Shown one piece after another: positions 1-6,870 of a stretch of 11,949 nt of DNA. Origin of the DNA: Deltaproteobacteria bacterium (lineage in GTDB: Bacteria; Desulfobacterota; Desulfobacteria; Desulfobacterales; Desulfatibacillaceae); assembly GCA_021815525.1 (NCBI GenBank), contig JAKAGN010000044.1:1-11949 (forward strand). Direction: 5' to 3'. The position numbers and the translations under genes were made by a program. The notes under the pieces were generated by a model, which saw only the letters and a program-made list of their open reading frames with translations, was not told the origin of the DNA and ran no database searches. Numbering within the stretch: position 1 is the stretch's first letter; each line of letters opens with the position of its first letter.

Positions 1-205
1 GCCCGGGGGCGCAAACCGCCCCCGGAGCCCCGTTATACACGGTGCGCGTTGCTGCGCAACGCGCCCCGCAAGTTTTCCAGGGCTTCGCATCTTTCCGCCC
101 GAAGCCCGGAAGGTTGGGGAAAAGGACCCGTATGGACCGGTCAAACCCGGGACCCTCTATTTTTGAATGCAACTTGGTATCAGAGGCCCTCCGCTTTCTT
201 CGGGC
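1..205. other. Non-coding region with two GC-rich hairpins, downstream of the PEP-synthase-like gene
   Basis: No convincing gene is seen here. Two perfect hairpins are visible. One has 9-bp arms at 3-11 and 17-25 (CCGGGGGCG / CGCCCCCGG) with loop CAAAC. The other has 9-bp arms at 44-52 and 56-64 (GCGCGTTGC / GCAACGCGC) with loop TGC. Neither is followed by a T-run on either strand, so they are not textbook Rho-independent terminators, although they could still end transcription or protect a 3' end. Positions about 80-123 resemble, with gaps, the minus strand of about 7753-7797 and are listed separately as a dispersed repeat. Confidence 0.5.
80..123 (+). repeat. Short dispersed repeat, copy A
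   Basis: The segment starts GGGCTTCGCATC and continues with TCC-CCC, GCCCG-AAGG, TTGGG and AAA blocks that recur in the same order on the minus strand at about 7753-7797. The first 12 bases are identical and the remainder is alignable with small gaps, by eye near 80%. It lies in non-coding DNA beyond the end of the PEP-synthase-like gene. Confidence 0.4.
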
Positions 206-2647
206 TCAGGAAAAGGAGCGGAACTCGCCCGTCACGAACTTTTCCGCGAACATCTTCACCGACGCCTCGGTGCGCATGAAAAGGTCCAGCTCCCGCGAGC
301 AGACCAGGAGCCTTCCCAGGACCTCCAGGGCCTCCTCGCAGTCCCTGCGCGGGTAGCGGCCCAACCATGCGGTGACGAAATCCCCCCGCCGGTCCACACT
401 GAAGCGGGCGGAGCGCAGGACGATCTCCAGGAAGCGGGCCCGGCGCTCCCGGCGCTCGGGATCGGCCCCTCCGTTGTGAAAGCGGAACTGCACGTGGTTG
501 TTCTCGTCCCCCTCGCTCACGAAGGCGTCCACCATGGCGTAATGATAGGAGAAGCGGGCGTTGAAGTTCAAGTAGTCGGGCGCGGCGATCAGGTAGTTGG
601 GGTCGTTTTTCCGGCGGTTGCCTGAAAATCCGCCCAGGACCTCCTCCCGGAAGTCGGCCGGAAGCCCCGCCATTTCCCGGCCCCAGCGGTCGGGCCAGGC
701 CAGGACGGGATCCGCGAAGCCCTTCCAGAAGGCCCAGAAGGGAATGCTCTTTAGGGACTCCGGGGCCACCTCGCCCTTCCTCGACCCGGGCGCGCCGGTT
801 AGGTCGAGGACCAGTATCTTCATGGGCACGCGGGCAGCGAGCCTTTTGGTCTTCCGAGAAAAGAAGCGGCTTTCGGAGTCTCCGAACTTGAACATGTGGC
901 GCACGGCCATCTCGTGGATGAAGCGGATGACGTCGTGCGCGGACCGGCATTTGCCGGCCTGGAAACCGGGAGCGAAGGGATCGGTGAGGTTGAGCGCCAG
1001 TATCAGGTCCGCGAGGGGAGAGGTGGTTTTCCGGACGCGGGAGTCCGAAAGCCTCGAAAGGACTCGTTCGCGGATTCCGGGCCAGCGGGAGCCCTCGTAA
1101 ACCCGGCGTCCAGTGGCGTCCACGCTTACCCGGGCCCCTTCCACCATGCGCCGGACGGCCGGCCCGGCCTGGAAGACGGCGGGAATGGCGTACTCCCGCA
1201 CCAGGGTTGCGAGGTGCCCCACCGGGCTTCCCTTGGCCGCCACCACCGCGGCCGCGTCCGGCAGGAGCCGGGCCAGCTCGGGACCGGTCTGGTCCACCAC
1301 CAGGATCGCGCCCCGGGGGATGGGGTCTAAGTTCCCGCCCGCGCGGTGCGCCACGGGCCCCTCGGCGCGCCCCGGGAAAATGGTGACCCCGGCCTCGATC
1401 AGGGGGGCCATCTTTTTCTTGGAGCGCTCCTCGCGCACCACCTCCGGGCTTTGGGGATGCACGCGCCGGCACTGCAGGAGCCATATCCGGTCGTCCTTGT
1501 CCACGGCCCACTCCACGTCCACCTCGTGGCCCAGGGATGACGCGGCGGAGACGGTCAGCCGCCCTATCTCCACCAGGGTTTCCCGGCCGATGTATCCGGG
1601 GACTTCGCCCCCGGCCACCTCAGGGTCCGGGTCCCGGGAAAGACGGACCACCTCGGGGCTCACGGCGCCTTGCACCACGGCGTCCCCCAGGCCATTGGTC
1701 ATGGCCGCGGTCATGGGGCCCGCCCCGGGGTTTTCGGAGTCGAAGGTGTGGATCACGCCCGCGGCCTTGGGCTCTATCATGGGCATGAAGAGAACGGCCA
1801 TGGGGGTGTCGGCCTCGGTGAAGCCCATGTTGGCCCTGTAGGTTATGGCCCGGTCGGAAAAACGGCCGGCCACCACCGACAGGTATGCCGCGCCGAGCCC
1901 GTCCCGCTCCACGTTGAGGAGGCTGTCGAACTGGCCCGCGAAGGAGAAGCGGCCGTCCTCGCTGGTGGCGCTGGAGCGCACCGCAAAGCGGGCGCCAGGA
2001 CCGGCGGCGAGCTTTTCGGCGTTTTCCGAGATGGCCCGGGTGATGCCCTCGGGAAGCGCCGCGGAGCGGATGAGCTTCCTCACCGCCTTCGTGGCGGCCC
2101 CGAAGCGGTCCCTGTCCGCAACGCTTGCGATGTCGGTGAGAAGGAGCTTGAGCTTTCCCAGCAGGGCGTTTTCCTCGAGGAAGCGGCGGTACGCGGCCGT
2201 GGTGAGGACGAAGCCCTGGGGAACCGATCCGGGAAGAAGCCGTGAAAGGGCCGCCAGGCCAGCGGCCTTTCCGCCGGCAAGCCCCGGGTCCAGGCAGCGG
2301 TCGTCGGAAAGCGGAAGAAACAGGGGCTCCTCCTCGTCCTTCCCGGTTTTCCGGAGCTCATCCCAGACCTTCTCCCGAAGGCTCTCCAGGACCTCGTAGA
2401 GGGCGGTGTGCCGGTTCTCCGAGAGGATGTTGAGCTCCTGGGCGAGGAGAAGAAGCTCGCCGAAAAGCCTTTGCACCGGCCGCCTGAGGAGGGCTTCGCT
2501 CGGCGGCGCGTGGCCGATGTCGGCCGAGAGGTCCGAGAGAAGCTTCAAGGCGTCCCCGTGCCTGTGAAGGAGGGTGCGCAGGGTTTCATAACGCCACCGG
2601 AAAGAGAAGGCCTGTCGCTCCGAAAGAGCCGTGCGTGCCAGCGCCAT
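206..2647 (-). CDS. PEP-synthase-like phosphotransferase: ATP-binding and phosphohistidine domains, no PEP/pyruvate barrel
   Basis: This 813-residue protein belongs to the PEP synthase / pyruvate phosphate dikinase superfamily. Residues about 1-105 are a helical region. Residues about 110-400 are the PPDK N-terminal ATP-binding domain, with GGKAAGLAAL at 125-134, FAVRSSATSEDG at 221-232 and DVEWA at 377-381. Residues about 420-520 are the swivelling phosphohistidine domain, with the likely phospho-acceptor His478 in GSPVGHLATLVRE; classical enzymes have a GGxTSHAAI-type loop. The PEP/pyruvate TIM barrel expected at the C-terminus of PpsA is absent. Residues about 550-813 hold a different region, with FNARFSYHYAMVDAF and NHVQFRFHNGGAD as its clearest stretches, which I recall at the end of other deltaproteobacterial members. 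ATP-driven phosphoryl transfer to an unknown acceptor is therefore inferred; true PEP synthesis is unlikely. The ATG start has AAGGA 8 nt upstream. The gene lies 37 bp after the receiver gene, probably in one operon. Confidence 0.85.
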   Translation of the reverse strand: MALARTALSERQAFSFRWRYETLRTLLHRHGDALKLLSDLSADIGHAPPSEALLRRPVQRLFGELLLLAQELNILSENRHTALYEVLESLREKVWDELRKTGKDEEEPLFLPLSDDRCLDPGLAGGKAAGLAALSRLLPGSVPQGFVLTTAAYRRFLEENALLGKLKLLLTDIASVADRDRFGAATKAVRKLIRSAALPEGITRAISENAEKLAAGPGARFAVRSSATSEDGRFSFAGQFDSLLNVERDGLGAAYLSVVAGRFSDRAITYRANMGFTEADTPMAVLFMPMIEPKAAGVIHTFDSENPGAGPMTAAMTNGLGDAVVQGAVSPEVVRLSRDPDPEVAGGEVPGYIGRETLVEIGRLTVSAASSLGHEVDVEWAVDKDDRIWLLQCRRVHPQSPEVVREERSKKKMAPLIEAGVTIFPGRAEGPVAHRAGGNLDPIPRGAILVVDQTGPELARLLPDAAAVVAAKGSPVGHLATLVREYAIPAVFQAGPAVRRMVEGARVSVDATGRRVYEGSRWPGIRERVLSRLSDSRVRKTTSPLADLILALNLTDPFAPGFQAGKCRSAHDVIRFIHEMAVRHMFKFGDSESRFFSRKTKRLAARVPMKILVLDLTGAPGSRKGEVAPESLKSIPFWAFWKGFADPVLAWPDRWGREMAGLPADFREEVLGGFSGNRRKNDPNYLIAAPDYLNFNARFSYHYAMVDAFVSEGDENNHVQFRFHNGGADPERRERRARFLEIVLRSARFSVDRRGDFVTAWLGRYPRRDCEEALEVLGRLLVCSRELDLFMRTEASVKMFAEKFVTGEFRSFS

Positions 2648-2684
2648 GTCGGTATCCTTTAAAATTCGGCGGAAAAGGTGCGGA

Positions 2685-3068
2685 TCACTTGCCGCTTCTG
2701 ATGCGCGCGGCGGCTTTTTCGATGACCGCCCTTAGGTCCGCCGGCTTGAAGGGCTTGGCTATGAAGTCGAAGGCCCCCTTGGCCAGGGCCTCCCGGGCCA
2801 CCTCGACGGTGGCGTAGCCCGTTATTATGATGACCTTGGTGGCCGAGGAGCGGGCCAGGACCTGCTCCAGGACCTCCAGGCCGTCGATGCCGTCCATCCG
2901 GATGTCCGTGACCACGATGTCGAAGGGCGCCTCGCCGAAGCGCTCCAGGGCCTTCCGGCCGTCCTCGAAGGTTTCCACCGTGTCGCCGCCCTTTTCAAGG
3001 GCGGGCTTCAAGCGTTTCCCGACGATGTTCTCGTCGTCGATGACCATTATGCGAAGTTTCTGTTCCAT
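2685..3068 (-). CDS. Single-domain response regulator (CheY-like receiver)
   Basis: This 127-residue protein is one receiver domain with no output domain. All the hallmark residues are present: the acidic pair Asp11/Asp12 (VIDDEN), the phospho-acceptor Asp55 (VVTDIRM), Thr83 (IIITGYA) and Lys105 (AKPFKP). The phosphorylated form presumably acts by protein-protein contact, either on the PEP-synthase-like protein encoded 37 bp downstream or as a relay. The sequence is closest in style to receivers of NtrC-type proteins, as in the pattern TDIRMDGIDGLEVL. No histidine kinase gene is in the window, so it is an orphan here. The ATG start follows GGGAAAGGG at a somewhat long spacing; it is chosen because the domain begins immediately after it. 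Confidence 0.92.
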   Translation of the reverse strand: MEQKLRIMVIDDENIVGKRLKPALEKGGDTVETFEDGRKALERFGEAPFDIVVTDIRMDGIDGLEVLEQVLARSSATKVIIITGYATVEVAREALAKGAFDFIAKPFKPADLRAVIEKAAARIRSGK

Positions 3069-3136
3069 GAGTCAAAACCCTTTCCGGGAAGAACGGCGCG
3101 CGACGGACGCCGGGGTCCGCGCGAAAATTACGGAAA
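3069..3136. other. Leader region upstream of the receiver gene
   Basis: These 68 bp lie between the receiver start codon and the palindrome at 3137-3184. On the minus strand they carry a purine-rich GGGAAAGGG just upstream of the start. No convincing sigma-70 or sigma-54 promoter was found, so either the promoter is non-canonical or the receiver and PEP-synthase-like genes are read through from the upstream operon. Confidence 0.35.
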
Positions 3137-3184
3137 GATGATGGCCTCGTAAAAAGTCGATTTCAGACTTTTTACGAGATCATC
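3137..3184. repeat. Long intergenic palindrome (REP-like element and/or bidirectional terminator)
   Basis: A perfect 13-bp inverted repeat, CTCGTAAAAAGTC (3146-3158) and GACTTTTTACGAG (3166-3178), flanks a 7-nt loop. An outer stem GATGAT (3137-3142) / ATCATC (3179-3184) adds 6 bp, with GGC bulged on one side. It sits 21 bp beyond the stop codon of the 299-residue protein gene, at the end of the uspA operon, where a terminator would be expected. T-runs lie inside the stem rather than after it, which is unlike a classical terminator. From memory, very similar sequences recur between genes in Desulfobacterota, so it may be a mobile or REP-type palindrome recruited as a terminator. A second copy is not visible in this window. 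Confidence 0.7.
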
Positions 3185-3205
3185 AAAGATGCGGGGCCGG
3201 CGCCG

Positions 3206-4105
3206 TCAGGTCGGAAGGACGCGCTTGCCGAGGTGCGCCAGGGCGGCCTCCAGGTCCTTGTGGGCCGCGTCGTAAATCCATCCCATGACCCCCAGGCCGG
3301 TTTTCTGCCGGTGGAAGCCCGGGGGGAAGAGGTCGGCGGAAACGGCCCCGTGGGGGACGAAGACGAAGATGAAATCCGTATCCATGCTGCCGCCCAAGGT
3401 GGCTGCCGCCACGATTCCGGCGGGAAGCCCCCGCCCCCGCAGGTCCAGGCTTTCGGGCTCCGTGAGGGCCAGCCAGGAGGCCTCCAAAGCCTCCCGCGCC
3501 GCGCCTCCTCCGCCTTCCATCAGCATGAGGCTCAAGGGGCGGCTCCTGACGGGCGACGGGGCGGCGGGCTTGGCCGGATCGGCCGCGGCCTTGGGCCAGA
3601 GGTCGATCAGGGCGATCCCGCCCCGCCCAGCATTTTCCGCGAGGGCAAGGAACTCCTCCGGCGCGAGCTTAGGGATGACGTGGTCGTAAATCTTCGCCAT
3701 GATCCCGGGGATCGAGCTCTCGCCCTCCGACATCCACCTCACCACCTCGGCCAGGAAGGCGTACTCGGGCTCCCGGACCCCGGCGGGATCGCTGAAGGGT
3801 CCCTTGGGGATGGCCGCCGCGAACTCGTCCCGGGCCTCCCACAGGTCCTGGCCGCCCTCGGGGGCCAGGACCACGGCGTCGTAGACCATGCGGCCCGCCT
3901 GCTCCTTTACGGCGTCCGCAAGGGCGGCCACGTAGTGGTTGTCGAAGATGTAGTCGCCGGAAAGCTTCTCGGAGCCGTCCTCGACGAGGTTCAAGGCGGC
4001 GCGGGTGTTCTCCAGTAGCTTCCTGAACCGGGTGAACGAAAGGCGGGCCCGGGTGAGCGGCCGGGCTTCCCTTTTTCCAGCGACCCTTTTAAGGAGGTCC
4101 AGCAT
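3206..4105 (-). CDS. Uncharacterised 299-residue protein, last gene of the uspA operon
   Basis: I do not recognise a named family. The chosen ATG at 4105 has AAAAGGAG 5-6 nt upstream and lies 23 bp after the TauE stop. The reading frame stays open further upstream only as a shadow of the permease gene. Residues about 20-100 are helical (FTRFRKLLENTRAALNLVED, then SGDYIFDNHYV and DLWEARDEF) and resemble in pattern residues about 16-95 of the PEP-synthase-like protein. Residues about 115-150 (YAFLAEVVRWMSEGESSIPG) look like a second helical segment. A linker rich in Ala and Pro (173-190) precedes a C-terminal domain at about 190-299 with hydrophobic strands (IVAAATLGGSMDTDFIFVFV). No signal peptide or membrane segment is seen, so it is probably cytoplasmic. 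A regulatory or partner role with the PEP-synthase-like protein is inference. Confidence 0.8.
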   Translation of the reverse strand: MLDLLKRVAGKREARPLTRARLSFTRFRKLLENTRAALNLVEDGSEKLSGDYIFDNHYVAALADAVKEQAGRMVYDAVVLAPEGGQDLWEARDEFAAAIPKGPFSDPAGVREPEYAFLAEVVRWMSEGESSIPGIMAKIYDHVIPKLAPEEFLALAENAGRGGIALIDLWPKAAADPAKPAAPSPVRSRPLSLMLMEGGGGAAREALEASWLALTEPESLDLRGRGLPAGIVAAATLGGSMDTDFIFVFVPHGAVSADLFPPGFHRQKTGLGVMGWIYDAAHKDLEAALAHLGKRVLPT

Positions 4106-4128
4106 GTCGTCTCCTTTTCCGCCCGAAA

Positions 4129-5244
4129 TCAGGCGGAGGTTTGGGCCAGCCCCTTTCTGGCGTTTTCCGGCACCTGGGCGAAGAGGCTCGCCTGTATCCT
4201 TCGCCGGGCGAGCCAGGCCTTGATAACGAAGTAGAGGATGAGGAGCCCGCCCGAGAGCCCGCTGACGTATAACATGCCCTTGCTGGCGGAGTTTAGGATG
4301 GGATTCCAACTGGGATCCATGCCGATCAGCCCGAGCTTCTGGAGATAGACCGGGATGGCGATGGCGCGGCTCACCACGCAAAGGAGGATGATGACGGCCG
4401 TCACCATGCGGATGAAGACCTCCCGCACCACCTTGGTGCCGTAAGCGCCCACGTAGACGCCTATGAGGGAGCCGGCGAAGAGGAGGAGCGAGAGCCTTAT
4501 GTCCACCATGCCCTCCCACGCGTAGTTCAAGGCCCCGAACGCGCCCATGAACACCGCCAGGTAAAGCTCGCTTCCGGCGGCCACCGCGGCGGGCACGCCG
4601 AAGACGTAGATCATTGCCGGCACTCCGATGAAGCCGCCCACGCCGATGGTGCCGGCCAGGTACCCGGTGGCGAGCCCGCAGATCAGGACCACCCACAGGG
4701 AAACCGTGACGTCGGCCACCGGAAAGTAAATCTTGGGATACATTTTAAGCCGCCCCAGAAAGTCCACGATACGGGTGGAGGGACCGGCCCCCTCGCCGCC
4801 CTTGCGGGAGGAGAGGATGTCCTTCAACATGGAGATGGAAACCACCGCAAGGATTCCCACGAAAACGACGCTTATGTAAAGGTCCGCGCCCGCGCTTTTG
4901 CCTCCGCCGCCGTGGGAGTCTCCGGAGCCGGTGAGGGCCTTCATGACCCACACCGCGAGCCTTATGCCCACGGCCGCGGTGATGAGCATGAACATGGAGA
5001 GCTTTTTATCCACGTTCCCCAGCTCCCCGTGCTTCTTGGACCCTATCAGGGCCTTTCCGAACTTGTGTGTTATGTTGCTGGCCACGGCCACGGGCCCCAG
5101 CACGCCTAAGTTCATCATGCCGGGGGTCATGAAAAAGGCCCCGCCGGAGCCGATGAAACCGCTCAGGACGCCGCCGATGAATCCCAGTAGCGCCACCTGG
5201 CCGGCGATGGACCACGTCAATTCGATGAACTGTCCGGTAATCAC
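4129..5244 (-). CDS. TauE/SafE family membrane permease (sulfite/organosulfonate or other anion exporter)
   Basis: This 371-residue integral membrane protein has about eight predicted helices (roughly 12-32, 84-104, 121-141, 182-207, 215-240, 250-270, 275-295, 322-342). It shows the two-fold repeat typical of the family: GFIGSGGAFFMTPGMM at 29-44 and GTIGVGGFIGVPAMIYV at 198-214. ASNITHKFGKALIGSKKHG at 55-73 is the cytoplasmic segment typical of this subgroup. Family members move sulfite, sulfoacetate and related anions; in a sulfate reducer, sulfite or sulfide-related anion export is plausible but not shown by the sequence. The start is GTG with AAGGAG 8 nt upstream. The 58-bp gap to the kinase-like gene contains a hairpin, and the 299-residue protein gene follows after 23 bp, so co-transcription is likely. 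Confidence 0.9.
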   Translation of the reverse strand: MITGQFIELTWSIAGQVALLGFIGGVLSGFIGSGGAFFMTPGMMNLGVLGPVAVASNITHKFGKALIGSKKHGELGNVDKKLSMFMLITAAVGIRLAVWVMKALTGSGDSHGGGGKSAGADLYISVVFVGILAVVSISMLKDILSSRKGGEGAGPSTRIVDFLGRLKMYPKIYFPVADVTVSLWVVLICGLATGYLAGTIGVGGFIGVPAMIYVFGVPAAVAAGSELYLAVFMGAFGALNYAWEGMVDIRLSLLLFAGSLIGVYVGAYGTKVVREVFIRMVTAVIILLCVVSRAIAIPVYLQKLGLIGMDPSWNPILNSASKGMLYVSGLSGGLLILYFVIKAWLARRRIQASLFAQVPENARKGLAQTSA

Positions 5245-5262
5245 AAGATTTGCTCCTTATGG

Positions 5263-5290
5263 TTGGGTGCCGGGGAAAGCCCCGGAAAAA
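5263..5290 (-). promoter_or_regulatory. Intercistronic hairpin upstream of the TauE ribosome binding site
   Basis: In the gap between the kinase-like and permease genes, CCGGGG (5270-5275) and CCCCGG (5280-5285) form a 6-bp stem with a four-base loop, and there is an A-run on the plus strand right after it. Read in the direction of the operon, the T-run comes before the stem, so it does not look like a terminator of this operon. It could shield the 3' end of the upstream message or set differential expression. Confidence 0.35.
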
Positions 5291-5302
5291 GGCTTTTCTT
5301 CC

Positions 5303-6811
5303 TCACTCGAATTTTATGAGCTTCAAGAGGTTGTGGGCGAAGCCGCCTATGACGTAGGCGGCCAGGGGGGCGAAGAGGCACACAAAGGCCGTGGCCGCGA
5401 AGCGGGTCGAGCCCGGCGCCACCAGGAAGTTCATGAGGGGCTCCTGGAAGGTGAACACCGCGTAGTAGATAAGGGCCGTGGCGAGGCCGAAAAGGCCCAG
5501 GCTTACCCATTGCTTGGCGCCGAAGAGATACTGCTGCTTCAAGTCCTCGGTGCCGATGACCGGGGAGCGCAAGCCGTCCATGAGCAGGCTCACCAGGTCC
5601 CGCTTCATCCTCTTGCGCACCGCCGCGCCCCGGGACATGAACACGTCGCCCACCACCACCAGGCTGTACTGCTCGGTGCGGGAGAGGCTGGCGGCCAGCT
5701 CCTGGGCCCCGCCCACCACGGTCCGCACCGCGCCGGCGCGTCCCACCTCTATGAGCCTGCTCAAGGTCTCCGGCACGCCGCAGCCCTTTTCCTCGCAGTC
5801 CTCCAGGGCCGGCGTGTCGTCCAGGATGCCGCCGTCGCCGCCCTCGCGGGAGATCGGCAGGGCCGCGTAGTCGGGCTCGGACGTCGACGCCTCGGCGCCG
5901 GGGTCGTCCACCAGGCGCACGATCTCCACGGCCGCGTTCCACTTTTCAGCCACCTCCACCAGGTGCCCGAAGGAGGGCGCCTGCGGGTCGAAGCGCTCCT
6001 GCACGTAAAGGATGCTCGTTGTGGCCAGCGTCATCACCAGCGAGCGGATGCCCTCCAGACCTTCCAGGACGTGGGGGATGGCCTCGGCCTTGCGGGCGTC
6101 CCGGGGAAGGTAGGTTACCGAAACGCTTCCTTCCTGGGCCGAGATGCTCACCTTGATGTCGCGGGTGCGCTCGTCCTTTCCTATGGCCAGCCGGCAGCGC
6201 GCGGAAAGCAGCAGGTTTTCGAGGACCCGCCGGGAGGCCGGGGTGGCCTGGAACTCCGGCAGCGCCGCCATGTGCATGATGGCCGTGGCGGAGTTCTCCA
6301 CGGAAAGGTGCGCGGAGTTCACAGTGATGTCGTAGAGTGAGGAGTCGTCCCAGTTGACGTTGTAGAGGAAGCGGGTCCAGCGCCGGCGGTCCTCGTCCAC
6401 CTCCTCCACGTAGGACTTGGCCTTTTCGCGGGAGAGGTTCATGCGCCGCATGGCCATGCGGATGCGCTCCTCCATGTCGGCTATGGCGCGGACGCGCAGG
6501 ACGTGGGTCAAGCCCGGCAGCACCAGGTGGCCGGTGCGGCCGTGGTAGACGAGCCCTCCCGAGCGGGCCTCCTCGCACAGGCTGGCGGTCATGAAGGCCT
6601 TGAAGCGGTCCATTTCGAGAGCCAGGGACTCGGAAACCGCCTGCCGCTTCAAGACGGCGGTCTCCAGCTTGCCCACGGGAATGCCGGCGTGGGTGGCGCG
6701 GTCCGTCAGGTCCTCGCGGGCGAGGCACCTGTACCCAAGCTTTTCCGCAAGCTTTTCCGCGAGCTCCTTGCCGTAGCCGTAGCTCGAACGAGATATGCAA
6801 ATGATTTGCAT
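5303..6811 (-). CDS. Cytidylate-kinase-like protein fused to BON-like, Usp-like and two-TM segments
   Basis: The 502-residue protein opens with a cytidylate-kinase-like P-loop domain (about 1-200). It begins IICISRSSYGYGKELAEKLAE, a variant of the ISREYGSGG-type loop of that family, and has LYDITVNS near 159-166, the usual strand of these domains. Residues about 205-275 look like a BON domain (DERTRDIKVSISAQEGSVSV, then HVLEGLEGIRSLV), a module often linked to membrane or phospholipid binding. Residues about 345-422 resemble the end of a universal stress domain (YSLVVVGDVFMSRGA, LMDGLRSPVIG). Two membrane helices follow (about 434-455 and 470-490), leaving a short C-terminal tail, so the kinase-like part is probably held at the inner membrane. 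Nucleotide or other small-molecule phosphorylation is possible; the substrate cannot be read from sequence. The ATG lies within a 17-bp palindrome, and GAAAGGG lies about 9 nt upstream. Confidence 0.85.
   Translation of the reverse strand: MQIICISRSSYGYGKELAEKLAEKLGYRCLAREDLTDRATHAGIPVGKLETAVLKRQAVSESLALEMDRFKAFMTASLCEEARSGGLVYHGRTGHLVLPGLTHVLRVRAIADMEERIRMAMRRMNLSREKAKSYVEEVDEDRRRWTRFLYNVNWDDSSLYDITVNSAHLSVENSATAIMHMAALPEFQATPASRRVLENLLLSARCRLAIGKDERTRDIKVSISAQEGSVSVTYLPRDARKAEAIPHVLEGLEGIRSLVMTLATTSILYVQERFDPQAPSFGHLVEVAEKWNAAVEIVRLVDDPGAEASTSEPDYAALPISREGGDGGILDDTPALEDCEEKGCGVPETLSRLIEVGRAGAVRTVVGGAQELAASLSRTEQYSLVVVGDVFMSRGAAVRKRMKRDLVSLLMDGLRSPVIGTEDLKQQYLFGAKQWVSLGLFGLATALIYYAVFTFQEPLMNFLVAPGSTRFAATAFVCLFAPLAAYVIGGFAHNLLKLIKFE
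6795..6811 (-). promoter_or_regulatory. Perfect 17-bp palindrome covering the start codon of the kinase-like gene
   Basis: ATGCAAAT-G-ATTTGCAT is a perfect inverted repeat with one central base, and its right end is the start codon on the minus strand. In RNA it could fold with a 6-bp stem and 5-nt loop over the start codon, reducing translation, or in DNA it could be an operator. It also encodes MQIICI, so the symmetry may be partly chance. Confidence 0.35.
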
Positions 6812-6870
6812 CCCTTACACCCTTTCTATGCATTTGGCCTGACGGGTGGCGCAAGAAGCGCTCCGTCTTC

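Noticed and set aside
180..1511. Long open frames antisense or in alternative frames to the main genes, such as 443 codons within the PEP-synthase-like gene and 465 codons opposite the NtrC-type gene
   Set aside because: They overlap proteins with unmistakable motifs and have low-complexity Arg/Gly/Pro-rich composition, as expected of shadow frames in GC-rich DNA.
206..2647. Identification as phenylphosphate synthase or rifampin phosphotransferase
   Set aside because: The ATP-binding and His domains are shared by all these enzymes, but phenylphosphate synthase is normally split over separate subunits and no phenol-pathway genes are present. The domain order also differs from rifampin phosphotransferase, which has its substrate domain in the middle.
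4106..4696. Upstream extension of the 299-residue protein through an open frame
   Set aside because: This stretch is Arg/His/Gly-rich, lies antisense-frame-like within the TauE gene, and the ATG at 4105 has a clear AAGGAG at the right distance.
4129..5244. Functional link between the TauE permease and the glycyl radical enzyme as an isethionate sulfite-lyase system
   Set aside because: The genes are in different operons about 6 kb apart with different predicted regulators, and the partial enzyme cannot be assigned to the isethionate clade.
6847..6862. Plus-strand GG-N10-GC match as a second sigma-54 promoter
   Set aside because: It points away from the operon, the -12 box reads GCGCT rather than TTGC, and no gene starts downstream on that strand.
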